Positions 53,387 to 62,325 of a DNA stretch of 64,000 bases are shown piece after piece. The stretch is from Nocardioides cynanchi (GTDB lineage Bacteria > Actinomycetota > Actinomycetes > Propionibacteriales > Nocardioidaceae), in NCBI RefSeq assembly GCF_008761635.1, contig NZ_CP044344.1, positions 558,001-622,000 on the forward strand. Direction: 5' to 3'. Every line of letters begins with the position of its first letter. The stretch's first letter is position 1. Under the pieces are notes generated by a model. It had not been told where the DNA came from. It worked only from the letters and a program-made list of their open reading frames with translations, and ran no database searches. The translations under genes were made by a program, and so were the position numbers.

Positions 53387-54358
53387 ATGCCGCTGCCGCC
53401 GGACTTCTTCCTGATCGGTGCCCCGAAGGCGGGCACCAGTGCCCTGCACTCCGCCCTGGCCCGTCACCCCGGCCTGCATCTCTCGCCGATCAAGGAGCCG
53501 AAGTACTACCTGTGCGGCGACAGCCCGCCGCCGGCGTACAAGGGACCGGGCGACGCTCACAGCAACCAGGAGTGGGTCTGGCAGCGCGGCCGCTACCTCG
53601 ATCTCTTCGCAGGCGCGCCGGACGGCGTACCGCGCGGCGAGAGCACGCCGTTCTACCTGTACAACCGCGACGCCCGGCGCCGGATCGCCGTCGACAACCC
53701 GGACGCGAAGCTGGTCGCGGTGCTCCGCGACCCGGTGGACCGCGCGTACAGCAACTGGATGCACCTGTGGATGGACGGTCTGGAGCCGGTGGCCGACGTC
53801 GTCGAGGCCGTCCGTCGCGAGCCGGCGCGGCTCGATGCGGGCTGGGCGCCGTTCTGGCACTACCAGGGCCTGGGCATGTACGGCCGCCAGGTCGCCGACC
53901 TCCTCGACCACTTCCCGCGCGAGCAGGTGCTGCTGCTGCGCTACAAGCAGCTGGTGGACGAGCCGTTGGCCACGCTCGACCGGGTCTGCACCTTCCTGGG
54001 CGTGACCTCGGCGCCGGTCGACGAGGTGCCGCAGGACAACTCGCGGAGGTTCGTGCAGCAGGGGCCGCGGACCAAGGCGCTGAGCAGCGTGATCCGGACC
54101 GGTGCGACGGTCGCGCAGTTCTTCCCGCCCGAGGTGTGGCGGAAGGTCAGCAAGCCGCTGGTCGACCAGCTCCAACGAGGCGGGGACCCGAGCCGGCCTC
54201 GGCTCACGCCCGAGCAGCGGGAGACTCTCCTGGAGCCGCACCTGCCCGACATCGAGCTCCTCGAGCGGGTCTCGGGGGAGTCGTTCGCGGACTGGAAGGG
54301 CTACCGCGACGGCGGCACGTTCGGCAGCCGCCGGGCCAAGGAGGGGGCCGGCGCGTAG
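53387..54358 (+). CDS. sulfotransferase
   Basis: PAPS-dependent sulfotransferase of 323 residues, likely cytosolic. The PAPS 5'-phosphosulfate loop is LIGAPKAGTSALHSALARHPG at about 8-28; the 3'-phosphate site is in LVAVLRDPVDRAYSNWMHLW at about 111-130. Such enzymes sulfate carbohydrates, lipids or aromatic hydroxyls; nearby propeller hydrolase might hint at a glycan substrate but this is weak. The promoter region is AT-rich and leaderless. Confidence 0.88.
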   Translation: MPLPPDFFLIGAPKAGTSALHSALARHPGLHLSPIKEPKYYLCGDSPPPAYKGPGDAHSNQEWVWQRGRYLDLFAGAPDGVPRGESTPFYLYNRDARRRIAVDNPDAKLVAVLRDPVDRAYSNWMHLWMDGLEPVADVVEAVRREPARLDAGWAPFWHYQGLGMYGRQVADLLDHFPREQVLLLRYKQLVDEPLATLDRVCTFLGVTSAPVDEVPQDNSRRFVQQGPRTKALSSVIRTGATVAQFFPPEVWRKVSKPLVDQLQRGGDPSRPRLTPEQRETLLEPHLPDIELLERVSGESFADWKGYRDGGTFGSRRAKEGAGA

Positions 54359-54389
54359 CGGGCGCTTGACCACCGTTCATACTGTCGCC

Positions 54390-54674
54390 GTGCCGACGCC
54401 GCTCACGTCCGATTTCCTGGTCCCGAACGGGACGCTGCTCGTGCTGGCCGTCCTGCTGATCCCGGCGCTGGCCGTGATCGCGCTGCTGGTGGTCTGGCCG
54501 CTCGTCGAGACGATCGCCCGTCGCCGGTGGGGCTATCTCGTGGGCGTGCTCCTGCTGGGGCCGATCGGCGGGTTGCTGTGGTTCGCCATCGGTCGGCCTG
54601 CGTCGAGTCCCGGTCAGGCGCCGGTCGTCGACACCAGGTCGTGGGCGCCGTCGGGGCGGGCAACCTCGAGGTAG
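54390..54674 (+). CDS. small membrane protein with PLD-nuclease N-terminal-like domain
   Basis: Protein of 94 residues from a GTG 6 nt after a CATACT box. Two membrane helices (NGTLLVLAVLLIPALAVIALLVVWPLVE and GYLVGVLLLGPIGGLLWFAIG) are linked by a short RRRW loop, matching the PLDc_N (cardiolipin synthase N-terminal-like) domain found alone in many actinobacterial proteins. Function unknown. Its 3' end overlaps the convergent propeller gene by 61 bp. Confidence 0.75.
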   Translation: MPTPLTSDFLVPNGTLLVLAVLLIPALAVIALLVVWPLVETIARRRWGYLVGVLLLGPIGGLLWFAIGRPASSPGQAPVVDTRSWAPSGRATSR

Positions 54675-55519
54675 AACCGCCGGGTGCCGTCGGGCATCCT
54701 CACCGAGGTCACGTAGCGGCACGCCCCGTCGGAGCAGGGCGAGCGCAGGGGCTCACCGGCATCGGCCTCGAGCGCCGAGCCGGGATCGCCCGCGGTCAGG
54801 GCGCGGGCCACGCCCGTCGTCTCGTGCCAGTTGTCCGCCGCCCGCGGCCGGCCGTCGTACAACGTGACCAGCGGGTGCAGCGAGAGCACGTCGGTGACCC
54901 GGGCGCCGCGGGCGTCCCACTGGCCGGGTCGCGGGCGGAGCACCGTCGCGCGACGGGTCCAGGCCAGGCCGCCCTGGCTGGAGAAGTACGCCGTCGACAT
55001 CCGGTCCTCGTCACCCGGGTCGGTCAGCGGGTGCTCGCAGACCCACGCGTGCCAGTCGCCGGCGGCGTCCACGACGATCACGGGATCCTTGACCGCGACC
55101 GCGTCGGATCCCGGCAGGACGACGGTGCGGCGGCCGGTGGCGAAGCCGTCGGGACGCTCTGCGTCGATCGCCTCGATCCACCAGTGCTTGCTGTCCGGGG
55201 TCGCGCACGAGACGTAGAGGCGCCAACCCCCGGCCGGGGTGCGGAGCACGACGGGCCGCTCGAAGGACTCCGCCCCGAAGTCGTCGCGCCAGACCTCGCT
55301 CACGGTCTCGAACCGGAGCCCGTCGCGCGACCGGGCGACCACCACCGAGACGCCGCGGCCGGCGGTGAGCGGGCGGCGTACCCGGTAGGCGAGGTAGACC
55401 TCGTCGTCCACCAGCACGGCGCTCGCGGCACCGGCCCAGTTGCCGGGTCCGGAGTCGGGTGCGGGTACGACGACCTCGGCACGGTCGAGGTCCGGCAGGG
55501 GCACGGTCACGAGGTCCAT
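54614..55519 (-). CDS. five-bladed beta-propeller glycoside hydrolase-like protein
   Basis: Protein of 301 residues with the repeating propeller pattern of GH43/GH32-like enzymes: WAGAASAVLVDDEVYLAYRV, VSVVVARSRDGLRFE, SFERPVVLRTPAGGWRLYVSC, KDPVIVVDAAGDWHAWVC and MSTAYFSSQGGLAWTRR. The acid/base residues are not certain. No signal peptide is seen, so it is probably cytosolic. ATG at 55519 is used because a TAGACT box lies 6 nt upstream. Confidence 0.7.
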   Translation of the reverse strand: MDLVTVPLPDLDRAEVVVPAPDSGPGNWAGAASAVLVDDEVYLAYRVRRPLTAGRGVSVVVARSRDGLRFETVSEVWRDDFGAESFERPVVLRTPAGGWRLYVSCATPDSKHWWIEAIDAERPDGFATGRRTVVLPGSDAVAVKDPVIVVDAAGDWHAWVCEHPLTDPGDEDRMSTAYFSSQGGLAWTRRATVLRPRPGQWDARGARVTDVLSLHPLVTLYDGRPRAADNWHETTGVARALTAGDPGSALEADAGEPLRSPCSDGACRYVTSVRMPDGTRRFYLEVARPDGAHDLVSTTGA

Positions 55520-55525
55520 GAGCAA

Positions 55526-55531
55526 AGTCTA
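55526..55531 (-). promoter_or_regulatory. -10 box, leaderless start of the propeller hydrolase gene
   Basis: TAGACT, 6-nt spacer, then ATG. Confidence 0.55.
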
Positions 55532-55567
55532 CTGATCTGCTCATCTTTGGTGGCGCGTGCCGGCCGA

Positions 55568-56944
55568 CTACCGCAGCACCTCCACGTCGTCGGCGGCCAG
55601 GGCGCCGGTCGCGCCGTGGACCAGCGAGGGGAGCGGTGCGGCCTCGTCCGGGACCTCGTCGACGACGATGCCCTCGCGCGCGAGGAACCGCTCGGCCATC
55701 CGGGTCGACGGGTGCAGCCCGGCGACCGCGATGACCGCGACCGCCGCGATCACCAGCCAGCCGGCTCCGGGCAGCCCAGCGGGGTGCCAGGACATCGCCA
55801 GGAAGGTGTAGACCGCGGGCGCCCAGCGACCGCCGAGGGTGCCGAACACCTCGGCCACCCCGCCGTACTCGCCCCGTCGCTCGGGGTCCATCAGCTTGGC
55901 CTGGAACGCCCAGCTGGCAGCAGAGGTGTAGAGCTCGGCACCGGTCACGGCGACGTGGCCGAGCCAGACCAGGAAGATGGTCAGAAAGCCCGCGGTGCTG
56001 TGGGTGGCCATCGTGATCAGGCAGGCCAGCACGAAGAAGGCGCCCGAGATCCGGATCGAGCGCAGGGCGTCGGACATCGTCGCCACGCCGCGCGAGGTGT
56101 AGGCCGGCAGGAAGATGCACAGCACCGTGTTGGTGCCGAACAGCCAGGCCAGCAGCCAGTGCGGGGCGTCGGTGGCCTGCACGAGCCAGAGCGGGATCAC
56201 GACGTTGAGCAGCACCTGGTTGCTCCACATGGCGCCCAGGAACAGGCTGCCCAGCATCCAGCCGACGTTGCGCAGCGGCCCGGGTCCGCGCGGCTTCACC
56301 CGCGGCGTACCCGAGTCGGCGGAGGTCCGGGCGAGGTCGTGCGGCGCCCGCGGCAGCCGGGCGATGAAGACGGCGTTGGCCAGGCCGATCGCGAGGGTGA
56401 ACAACGGCATCCACCGCATCACGGTCAGGTTGTCGAAGGCCAGCGCGACGCCGCCGATCACCGCGCCGAGCGTGAAGCCGACGTTGAGGGCGGAGTACAT
56501 GTACGCCTGAGTGGCCACCCGCTCCTGCTCGGGCATCACGTCGAGGATGTAGGCGTTGCGCCCGGCGCCGGCGGCGTTCTCGACGATCTCGAAGCAGACC
56601 ACCATGGTCACGTAGCCGGCGAAGCTGCCGATGAAGGGCCAGGCGGCGAACATCGTCGCCGCGACGAACGCACCGACGGACCACATCCGCTTCGGGCCCA
56701 GGCGGTCGGTGAGCTTGCCGGCCGGGTAGGCGACCAGGAACGACACCACGCCGGCGATGGTGAGACCCAGGCCCACCTGCGTCGCGCGCAGCCCGACCAC
56801 CTGGGTGAAGAACACCGCCGACCCGGTCAGGAAGGTGCCCTCGGCGGTCGCGAACAGCAGCGACTGGGTCGCCAGGCGGCGCGACAGCGGCGTCGGCGGG
56901 ATCAGCCGGCGTAGGGAAGGTCCGAGACGAGACACGAGGACCAT
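55568..56944 (-). CDS. MFS transporter
   Basis: Membrane protein of 458 residues with about 12 predicted helices in two bundles. The inter-helix motif AGKLTDRLGPKRMWSVG (A-type MFS motif between helices 2 and 3) and VNAAGAGRNAYILDVMPEQERV are typical. A cytosolic loop near 195-225 is rich in arginine and proline. A cytosolic C-terminal tail of about 45 residues is present. Substrate unknown; drug efflux is common for this group. ATG at 56944 preferred over a GTG at 56959. Confidence 0.88.
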   Translation of the reverse strand: MVLVSRLGPSLRRLIPPTPLSRRLATQSLLFATAEGTFLTGSAVFFTQVVGLRATQVGLGLTIAGVVSFLVAYPAGKLTDRLGPKRMWSVGAFVAATMFAAWPFIGSFAGYVTMVVCFEIVENAAGAGRNAYILDVMPEQERVATQAYMYSALNVGFTLGAVIGGVALAFDNLTVMRWMPLFTLAIGLANAVFIARLPRAPHDLARTSADSGTPRVKPRGPGPLRNVGWMLGSLFLGAMWSNQVLLNVVIPLWLVQATDAPHWLLAWLFGTNTVLCIFLPAYTSRGVATMSDALRSIRISGAFFVLACLITMATHSTAGFLTIFLVWLGHVAVTGAELYTSAASWAFQAKLMDPERRGEYGGVAEVFGTLGGRWAPAVYTFLAMSWHPAGLPGAGWLVIAAVAVIAVAGLHPSTRMAERFLAREGIVVDEVPDEAAPLPSLVHGATGALAADDVEVLR

Positions 56945-56998
56945 CCGACCAGAGACCACCCCCGGTTCTCACCCGGTTTTCCGACGGTCGGCGCCCAC

Positions 56999-57004
56999 TA
57001 CCGT
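56999..57004 (+). promoter_or_regulatory. -10 box, leaderless start of the PhzF gene
   Basis: TACCGT, 6-nt spacer, then ATG. Confidence 0.5.
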
Positions 57005-57010
57005 GGCCTC

Positions 57011-57844
57011 ATGCGCCCCTTCCGCCAGGTCGACGTGTTCTCCGCCGAGGGCTACCTCGGCAACCCTCTGGCCGTGGTCCACGACGCCGAGGGTCTCTCC
57101 GTGGAGGAGATGCGCCGCTTCGCCAACTGGACCAACCTGTCCGAGACCGCGTTCCTGCTGCCGCCGAGCGACCCGGCCGTCGCCGACTACCGGGTCCGGA
57201 TCTTCACGCCGGCCGAGGAGCTGTCGTTCGCCGGGCATCCGACCATCGGCACTGCGCACGCGTGGCTGGAGGCCGGGGGAGTGCCGCGTCACGACGGAGA
57301 GGTCGTCCAGGAGTGTCCCGCCGGCCTGGTGCGCGTACGCCGCGGCGAGCGGCTGGCGTTCGCGGCGCCTCCGGTCGTGCGGGAGGGGCCGGTGACGGGC
57401 GGGGAGCGGGCCGAGCTGGTCCGGGCGCTGGCCCTGGCCGACGACGACATCGTCGACGCGCGCTGGATCGACAACGGGCCCGGCTGGGTCGGGGTGCTGC
57501 TGCGCGACGCGGCGGCGGTGCTCGCCGTCCGACCCGACTGGGGGCACTTCGGCGACCTCGAGGTGGGTGTCGTCGGCGCCTACCCGGAGGGCTCGGAGTG
57601 CGCGGTCGAGGTGCGCGCCTTCTGTCCGAGCATCGGCGTGGTCGAGGACCCGGTCACCGGCTCGCTCAACGCCAGCATCGGCCAGTGGCTGGCCGGGGAC
57701 CGCCTCCCCACGTCGTACGTCGCCTCGCAGGGCACGCTGCTCGGCCGGCGCGGCCGGGTGTACGTCGAGAGGGACGGCGACACTGTCTGGGTCGGCGGCG
57801 ACGCGACAACCGCGATCAAGGGGACCGTCGACCTCGGCGTCTAG
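57011..57844 (+). CDS. PhzF-family isomerase-like protein
   Basis: Protein of 277 residues of the PhzF/diaminopimelate-epimerase fold. Family segments are FRQVDVFSAEGYLGNPLAVV, NLSETAFLLPP with the catalytic glutamate in SETAFLLPP, VRIFTPAEELSFAGHPTIGTAH and VEDPVTGSLNASIGQWL. In phenazine producers the enzyme isomerises a dihydro intermediate, but most members have unknown substrates and no phenazine genes lie nearby. Confidence 0.9.
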   Translation: MRPFRQVDVFSAEGYLGNPLAVVHDAEGLSVEEMRRFANWTNLSETAFLLPPSDPAVADYRVRIFTPAEELSFAGHPTIGTAHAWLEAGGVPRHDGEVVQECPAGLVRVRRGERLAFAAPPVVREGPVTGGERAELVRALALADDDIVDARWIDNGPGWVGVLLRDAAAVLAVRPDWGHFGDLEVGVVGAYPEGSECAVEVRAFCPSIGVVEDPVTGSLNASIGQWLAGDRLPTSYVASQGTLLGRRGRVYVERDGDTVWVGGDATTAIKGTVDLGV

Positions 57845-57847
57845 CGT
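57842..57847 (+). promoter_or_regulatory. -10 box, leaderless start of the flavin-binding protein gene
   Basis: TAGCGT overlaps the PhzF stop, with a 6-nt spacer before ATG. Confidence 0.5.
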
Positions 57848-57853
57848 CGGAGC

Positions 57854-58369
57854 ATGCTCGAGACACCCGACGACCTCGCCCGGCTGCAGACCCTGCTCGA
57901 CGCCTCCCATGCCCGCTCCACCGAGCACCTGCGCGGGATCATCAACGACGACCGCACCCTCACGGCGGCCCAGGTCGCAGCGCTGCTGACCGGCATGAAG
58001 GTGATCTCCGTGGCCACCGTCACCGCCCACGGCGAGCCGCGGATCAGCGCCATGGACGGCCACTTCCTGCACGGCACCTGGACCTTCTCCACCAGCCGTA
58101 CGGCGGCCAAGGCGCGGCACCTCGCGGCGCGGCCCGCCGTGTCGGTCGCCCACGTCGACGGCGAGGCGCTGGCCGTGTTCAGCCACGGGCGCGCGGTCGA
58201 GATCGAGGGTGACGACCTGGCTCGGGTCGACGACCACTGGTCCGCCCACTACGGCTCCTCGCCCCTCTCGTGGGGCGACGTCGTGATGTACCGCCTCGAA
58301 CCGACCTGGATGGTCGGCTACGCGTGGAAGCGCGCGGACCTGCTGGCCGAGCGGGGAGTCGACGCCTGA
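57854..58369 (+). CDS. pyridoxamine 5'-phosphate oxidase-like flavoprotein
   Basis: Protein of 171 residues of the split-barrel FMN/F420-binding group. The segments VISVATVTAHGEPRISAMDGHFLHGTWTFSTSRTAAKARHLAARPAVSVAHVDG and VMYRLEPTWMVGYAW are typical. In actinobacteria related proteins use F420 or FMN; the substrate is unknown. Ten bases after the PhzF stop, with its own -10 box at leaderless spacing. Confidence 0.85.
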   Translation: MLETPDDLARLQTLLDASHARSTEHLRGIINDDRTLTAAQVAALLTGMKVISVATVTAHGEPRISAMDGHFLHGTWTFSTSRTAAKARHLAARPAVSVAHVDGEALAVFSHGRAVEIEGDDLARVDDHWSAHYGSSPLSWGDVVMYRLEPTWMVGYAWKRADLLAERGVDA

Positions 58370-58420
58370 CCCTGCAGGCGAGCCCTGTCCGCGTGCCGGT
58401 CGGCGAGGCATGCTGGGGCG

Positions 58421-59500
58421 ATGAGCACGACGCCTGCTCCGTGGCGGCTCGGGCACCGGCCCGCGCTGGACGGGCTGCGCGGGGTCGCGGTGGTCATCGT
58501 CGTGGCGGACCACACCGGCTACCTGCCCGAGCCCGCCGGCGGGATCGGCGTCGTGGTGTTCTTCGTGCTCTCCGGCTTCCTGATCACGCGCATGATCGGG
58601 GAGTCCCGCGACGCCGGCTCGTGGTCGCTGGGCGCGTTCGTGGCGAACCGGTTCGTCCGGCTGTTTCCCGCGCTCGCGCTGATGGTCACGGTGGTCTCGG
58701 CGGTCCTCCTGGTGCAGGGGTTCCCGGTCGAGGAGATGGCCGACCGGGCGGTTCCGGCGCTGACCTATGTGCAGAACATGGAGCCCGCGACGAGCTTCTC
58801 GGTCTTCGGCCAGACCTGGTCGCTGGGCGTCGAGGAGCAGTTCTACCTGGCCTGGCCACTCGTCCTGCCGTGGGTGCTGGGTCGGGCCCGGCCCCGGATC
58901 GTCCTGGCGGTGGCGATCGCAGCCTCGGCGGCGGCGATGATCGCCTCCGGTCGCGACTGGCTGCCGATGCACGCCTACGCGCTGCTGGCCGGGTGTCTGC
59001 TGGCGCTGGTCGGACCGCTCCGGCCGCACGCCTGGCTGGTGCCCGCGGGGGCACTGGGGCTGCTCGTCTCGATCGACCTGGCACCGTCGTTGGACCGGAT
59101 CTACGTCTACGGCCCGCTCGTCGCCACGCCCGCCGCCGTCCTCCTGGTTGCCGGTGCGGTGCCCGGCGACCGGATGCTCGCACTGGCCCCGCTGCGCTTC
59201 GTCGGGCGGATCTCGTACGCCGTGTACCTCTGGCACGTGCCGCTGCTCCGGCTCACCGGCACCACCTACGGCCGCGCCGACGCGCTGCTGCCGATCGCGG
59301 TCGCCGTCGCGCTGGCGATCGCCTCCACGCTGGTCGTGGAGGAGCCGCTGCGGCGCGCCTGGCGGGCGAGTCGCACCACCTCACAGCCAGCGACGCACCC
59401 GACCGCAGTAGTCCGCGTAGTCCGTGCCGAACTTCCCGGCCAGGTAGCGCTCCTCGGGCAGCACCGCTCCCCACCTCAGCAGGCCCCACTCGAGGGGTAG
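58421..59500 (+). CDS. acyltransferase 3 family membrane protein
   Basis: Integral membrane acyltransferase of 359 residues with about 10 helices. Catalytic histidine region: ALDGLRGVAVVIVVADHTG at about 15-33; further motifs are GGIGVVVFFVLSGFLITRM, FVANRFVRLFPALAL and LGVEEQFYLAWPLVLPW. Such enzymes move acyl groups onto extracytoplasmic glycans or lipids. The C-terminal 40 residues, after the last helix, lie in a region where the gene overlaps the convergent ICMT-like gene by 120 bp; that tail is unusual in composition. Confidence 0.88.
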   Translation: MSTTPAPWRLGHRPALDGLRGVAVVIVVADHTGYLPEPAGGIGVVVFFVLSGFLITRMIGESRDAGSWSLGAFVANRFVRLFPALALMVTVVSAVLLVQGFPVEEMADRAVPALTYVQNMEPATSFSVFGQTWSLGVEEQFYLAWPLVLPWVLGRARPRIVLAVAIAASAAAMIASGRDWLPMHAYALLAGCLLALVGPLRPHAWLVPAGALGLLVSIDLAPSLDRIYVYGPLVATPAAVLLVAGAVPGDRMLALAPLRFVGRISYAVYLWHVPLLRLTGTTYGRADALLPIAVAVALAIASTLVVEEPLRRAWRASRTTSQPATHPTAVVRVVRAELPGQVALLGQHRSPPQQAPLEG

Positions 59501-59845
59501 CGCGACCAGGGCCCACAGCGAGCCGGCGAAGAGCGCGAGCCCGGCCGACAGGACGAGCAGACCGACGTACAACGGGTTGCGAGAGCGGGCGAAGGGCCCG
59601 CTCTCGATGATCGTCCTGGTCGCCCCGCCGGGCAGGAGCGCCGTCCGGTGGCGGGCCAGGGCGAGCAGCGCCCACCCGTTCCAGGCACCGAAGAACGCGA
59701 CGAGCAGCCACCCGAGGCCGGTCGTCAGGGACGACCTCGGGAGCGGGTCGGCGACCAGGCCCGAGACCAGCAGCCCGGCCGTCAGGGGAGCGCCCACCGA
59801 CACCGGCGGCCACAACCGGAAGGCCGGGCCCGTGTCCGACGTCAT
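59381..59845 (-). CDS. isoprenylcysteine carboxyl methyltransferase-like membrane protein
   Basis: Protein of 154 residues with about four membrane helices. The family region GPFARSRNPLYVGLLVLSAGLALFAG and the C-terminal EERYLAGKFGTDYADYCGRVRRW match the ICMT/phospholipid methyltransferase-like family that uses SAM. The ATG at 59845 gives a compact membrane protein; the longer frame upstream is unlike the family. Its 3' 120 bp overlap the convergent acyltransferase gene. Confidence 0.82.
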   Translation of the reverse strand: MTSDTGPAFRLWPPVSVGAPLTAGLLVSGLVADPLPRSSLTTGLGWLLVAFFGAWNGWALLALARHRTALLPGGATRTIIESGPFARSRNPLYVGLLVLSAGLALFAGSLWALVALPLEWGLLRWGAVLPEERYLAGKFGTDYADYCGRVRRWL

Positions 59846-59952
59846 GGCGACATGAGTAGCACTCGGGGCGGCGGCTGTCTTCACCGTGGTGCCGGCCCGG
59901 ACGGAACAACCCGGACGGAACAACCCGGTCGAGGTCCCGGTTGGTGCCTGAT

Positions 59953-61014
59953 GTGAGCTACCTCTTCGAGCCCCTGACCCTGCGCGGCACCACGATCCGC
60001 AACCGCGTCTGGGTCTCCCCGATGTGTCAGTACTCCTCCCGCGACGGCCGCCCGAGCGACTGGCACCTGGTCCACCTCGGCGCCTTCGCGCAGGGCGGGG
60101 CCGGTCTGGTCATGAGCGAGGCGACCGCGGTGTCACCCGAGGGCCGGATCTCGCCGCAGGACGCCGGCATCTGGAACGACGAGCAGGCCGCCGACTACCG
60201 GCGGATCAACGACTTCGTGCGGGGCCAGGGCGCCACCACCGGCATCCAGCTCGCCCACGCCGGCCGCAAGGCGTCGACGCGAGCACCGTGGCTGGGCCGG
60301 GGCTACGTCCCCGTCGAGGAGGGCGGCTGGCAGACCGTCGGCGCCTCCCCGATCGGGTACTCCGACTGGCCGGCACCCCGCGAGCTCACCGCCGAGGAGC
60401 TCTCCGAGCACCCGCGGCTGTGGGCCGAGGCCGCACGGCGGGCGCTGGACGCCGGCTACGAGGTGGCCGAGATCCACGCCGCCCACGGCTATCTGCTCCA
60501 CCAGTTCCTCTCGCCGCTGACCAACCGTCGGACCGACGCGTACGGCGGCGACCTCGCCGGCCGCAGTCGCCTGCTGCTCGAGGTGGTCGACGCCGTCCGT
60601 GAGGTCTGGCCGGACGACCAGCCGCTCTTCGTCCGGCTCAGCGCCACCGACTGGGTCTCCGGCGGGCTCGACGTGGCCGACACGGCCGAGGTCGCGACGC
60701 TGCTCGCGGGTCGTGGCGTCGACCTGGTCGACGTCTCCAGCGGCGGCAACTCGCCCGACCAGCAGATCACCGTCGAGCCGGGCTACCAGGTGCCCTTCGC
60801 CGCCCGGATCCGGCAGACGTCGGGGCTCCCGGTCGGCGCGGTCGGCCTGATCACCGAGCCGCAGCAGGCCGAGAAGATCCTCGCCGACGGCGAGGCCGAC
60901 GCGGTGTTCCTGGCCCGCGAGCTGCTGCGCGACCCGCACTGGGCGCAGCGTGCGGCCGAGACCCTCGGCGCCGACACCTACTGGCCCGACCAGTACCTTC
61001 GCGCCCGCCCCTGA
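59953..61014 (+). CDS. old yellow enzyme (YqjM/NamA type)
   Basis: FMN-dependent ene-reductase of 353 residues. The family segments are SYLFEPLTLRGTTIRNRVWVSPMCQYS, HLGAFAQGGAGLVMSEATAVSPEGRISPQD, LAHAGRKAS, AARRALDAGYEVAEIHAAHGYLLHQFLSPLTNRRTDAYGGDLAGRSR and FLARELLRDP. GTG at 59953 matches where the family normally begins (MSxLFEP...); TTG 59941 and GTG 59944 are alternatives. Possible role in reducing activated C=C bonds or in stress response. Confidence 0.9.
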   Translation: MSYLFEPLTLRGTTIRNRVWVSPMCQYSSRDGRPSDWHLVHLGAFAQGGAGLVMSEATAVSPEGRISPQDAGIWNDEQAADYRRINDFVRGQGATTGIQLAHAGRKASTRAPWLGRGYVPVEEGGWQTVGASPIGYSDWPAPRELTAEELSEHPRLWAEAARRALDAGYEVAEIHAAHGYLLHQFLSPLTNRRTDAYGGDLAGRSRLLLEVVDAVREVWPDDQPLFVRLSATDWVSGGLDVADTAEVATLLAGRGVDLVDVSSGGNSPDQQITVEPGYQVPFAARIRQTSGLPVGAVGLITEPQQAEKILADGEADAVFLARELLRDPHWAQRAAETLGADTYWPDQYLRARP

Positions 61015-61033
61015 CGCCGGCGTACGACGGCGC

Positions 61034-62251
61034 TCACCGGGCGTGCACGGCGACGAAGTCGCGCGAGGTGTGCGTGTAGTAGCGGTTGGCCGGCCGCTGG
61101 TAGTCCGGCAGCAGGCTCGTGGGCCGGGGCTGGGCGGGGTCGCCGGCCCGGTGGTAGGTCATGAACGACACCCAGGCGGGGTTGATGTCGTGCTCCATCG
61201 CCCTCACGCAGCCGGCCCGCCGGAGGATGTGCGCCAGGTCGCCCACCGACAGGGCGTCGCCGGACGCGTACACGATGTCTCCCTGTCGGGTGATCCCGAC
61301 GCCCGACCGGAAGATGTAGTACGCGCCGCCCAGGGTGAGACCCCAGTGGAAGAGGTGGCTGGCGTCGATGTTCGGCGCGATCGCGCCGTGGTCGATGAGC
61401 AGCCCGAGGTTCTGGCGGACGCCCACGACCCCGGGAGTCATGCCTACCTCCTGGTTCCAGCTGCCGATCCGCATCGACCCGTTCCGGTAGAAGACCTCGG
61501 AGGCCGCCCCCTCCACGAGCGACCCCGCGGTGTGACCGTCCAGGTAGAAGCCACCGTGAGCGTCGGCCAGCCGGAACCCGCCGTTCCAGGTGGCCACCAG
61601 GCCGCGCCGGTCGGCGGGCGCCACCCAGTCGGGCACCGGCCAGGTGCCGCCCGGCTCCTGGAAGCCGGGGTGGAGGGAGAAGCTCAGCAGCTTCGGGTCC
61701 ATCCACGCCACGCCGGTGAGGTACGACGTGTGCCGCGCGTCCGGGCGCAGGAAGGCCGCCCGGACCGCCGGCTGCCCGTGCACGTGGACGAGGGTGCGCC
61801 ACTGTCCCTCACCGGGGAGGGCCGGCCGGGCGAAGGGCCGCAGCGGTGGCAGGCGGTGCGACGGGTGCGTCGGGAGGACCCCTAGGACCGAGGCCGGCGG
61901 CGCCCCCCCGACGACCGGCGGGTGCAGCCGGTACTGCAGCTTCTCCATCTGCAGCACGACCACCCCGAGTCCGTGGTCACGGGCCCAGCCCGCGAGCCGG
62001 GCGGCCACCGAGTCGGTGCCCGGGGCCAGCAGCACCTGGCCGATGGAGACCGTCAGCCACAGCGTCCCGGCGAGCAGACCCAGCAGGACCACCCGGGTCG
62101 CCCGGGGGAAGCGAGCGGACACCGACCGCAGCCGTCGACGTCGACGCCGACGCGCAGGAGCCAGGTCCGGTGGGGACGGATCGGTGATCGACACAGGGGC
62201 TCCCACGGCTTCGCTCGCCGTGCGATCGACGCTAGGTCGGGCTGTCTGCAT
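61034..62251 (-). CDS. phosphodiester glycosidase-family protein (NAGPA domain)
   Basis: Protein of about 405 residues. An arginine-rich cytosolic start (ARRRRRRRLRSV) is followed by one membrane helix (VVLLGLLAGTLWLTVSIGQVLL, about 52-72), so the catalytic part is extracytoplasmic. That part has the NAGPA features: WNGGFRLADAHGGFYLDGHTAG, GVRQNLGLLIDHGAI, FRSGVGITRQGDIVYASGDALSVGDLAHILRRAGCVRAMEHDINPAWVSFMTYH. Relatives uncover mannose-6-phosphate or are linked to exopolysaccharide processing. ATG at 62251 is chosen over a GTG at 62278. Confidence 0.82.
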   Translation of the reverse strand: MQTARPSVDRTASEAVGAPVSITDPSPPDLAPARRRRRRRLRSVSARFPRATRVVLLGLLAGTLWLTVSIGQVLLAPGTDSVAARLAGWARDHGLGVVVLQMEKLQYRLHPPVVGGAPPASVLGVLPTHPSHRLPPLRPFARPALPGEGQWRTLVHVHGQPAVRAAFLRPDARHTSYLTGVAWMDPKLLSFSLHPGFQEPGGTWPVPDWVAPADRRGLVATWNGGFRLADAHGGFYLDGHTAGSLVEGAASEVFYRNGSMRIGSWNQEVGMTPGVVGVRQNLGLLIDHGAIAPNIDASHLFHWGLTLGGAYYIFRSGVGITRQGDIVYASGDALSVGDLAHILRRAGCVRAMEHDINPAWVSFMTYHRAGDPAQPRPTSLLPDYQRPANRYYTHTSRDFVAVHAR

Positions 62252-62313
62252 CTCACCTGACACCGCGGAGCCGGACACGCGATCGAGTACGGCGGGCCGT
62301 CGGTCGGGCGCTC

Positions 62314-62319
62314 TAGGGT
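62314..62319 (+). promoter_or_regulatory. -10 box, leaderless start of thyA
   Basis: TAGGGT, 6-nt spacer, then ATG. Confidence 0.6.
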
Positions 62320-62325
62320 GAGGTC

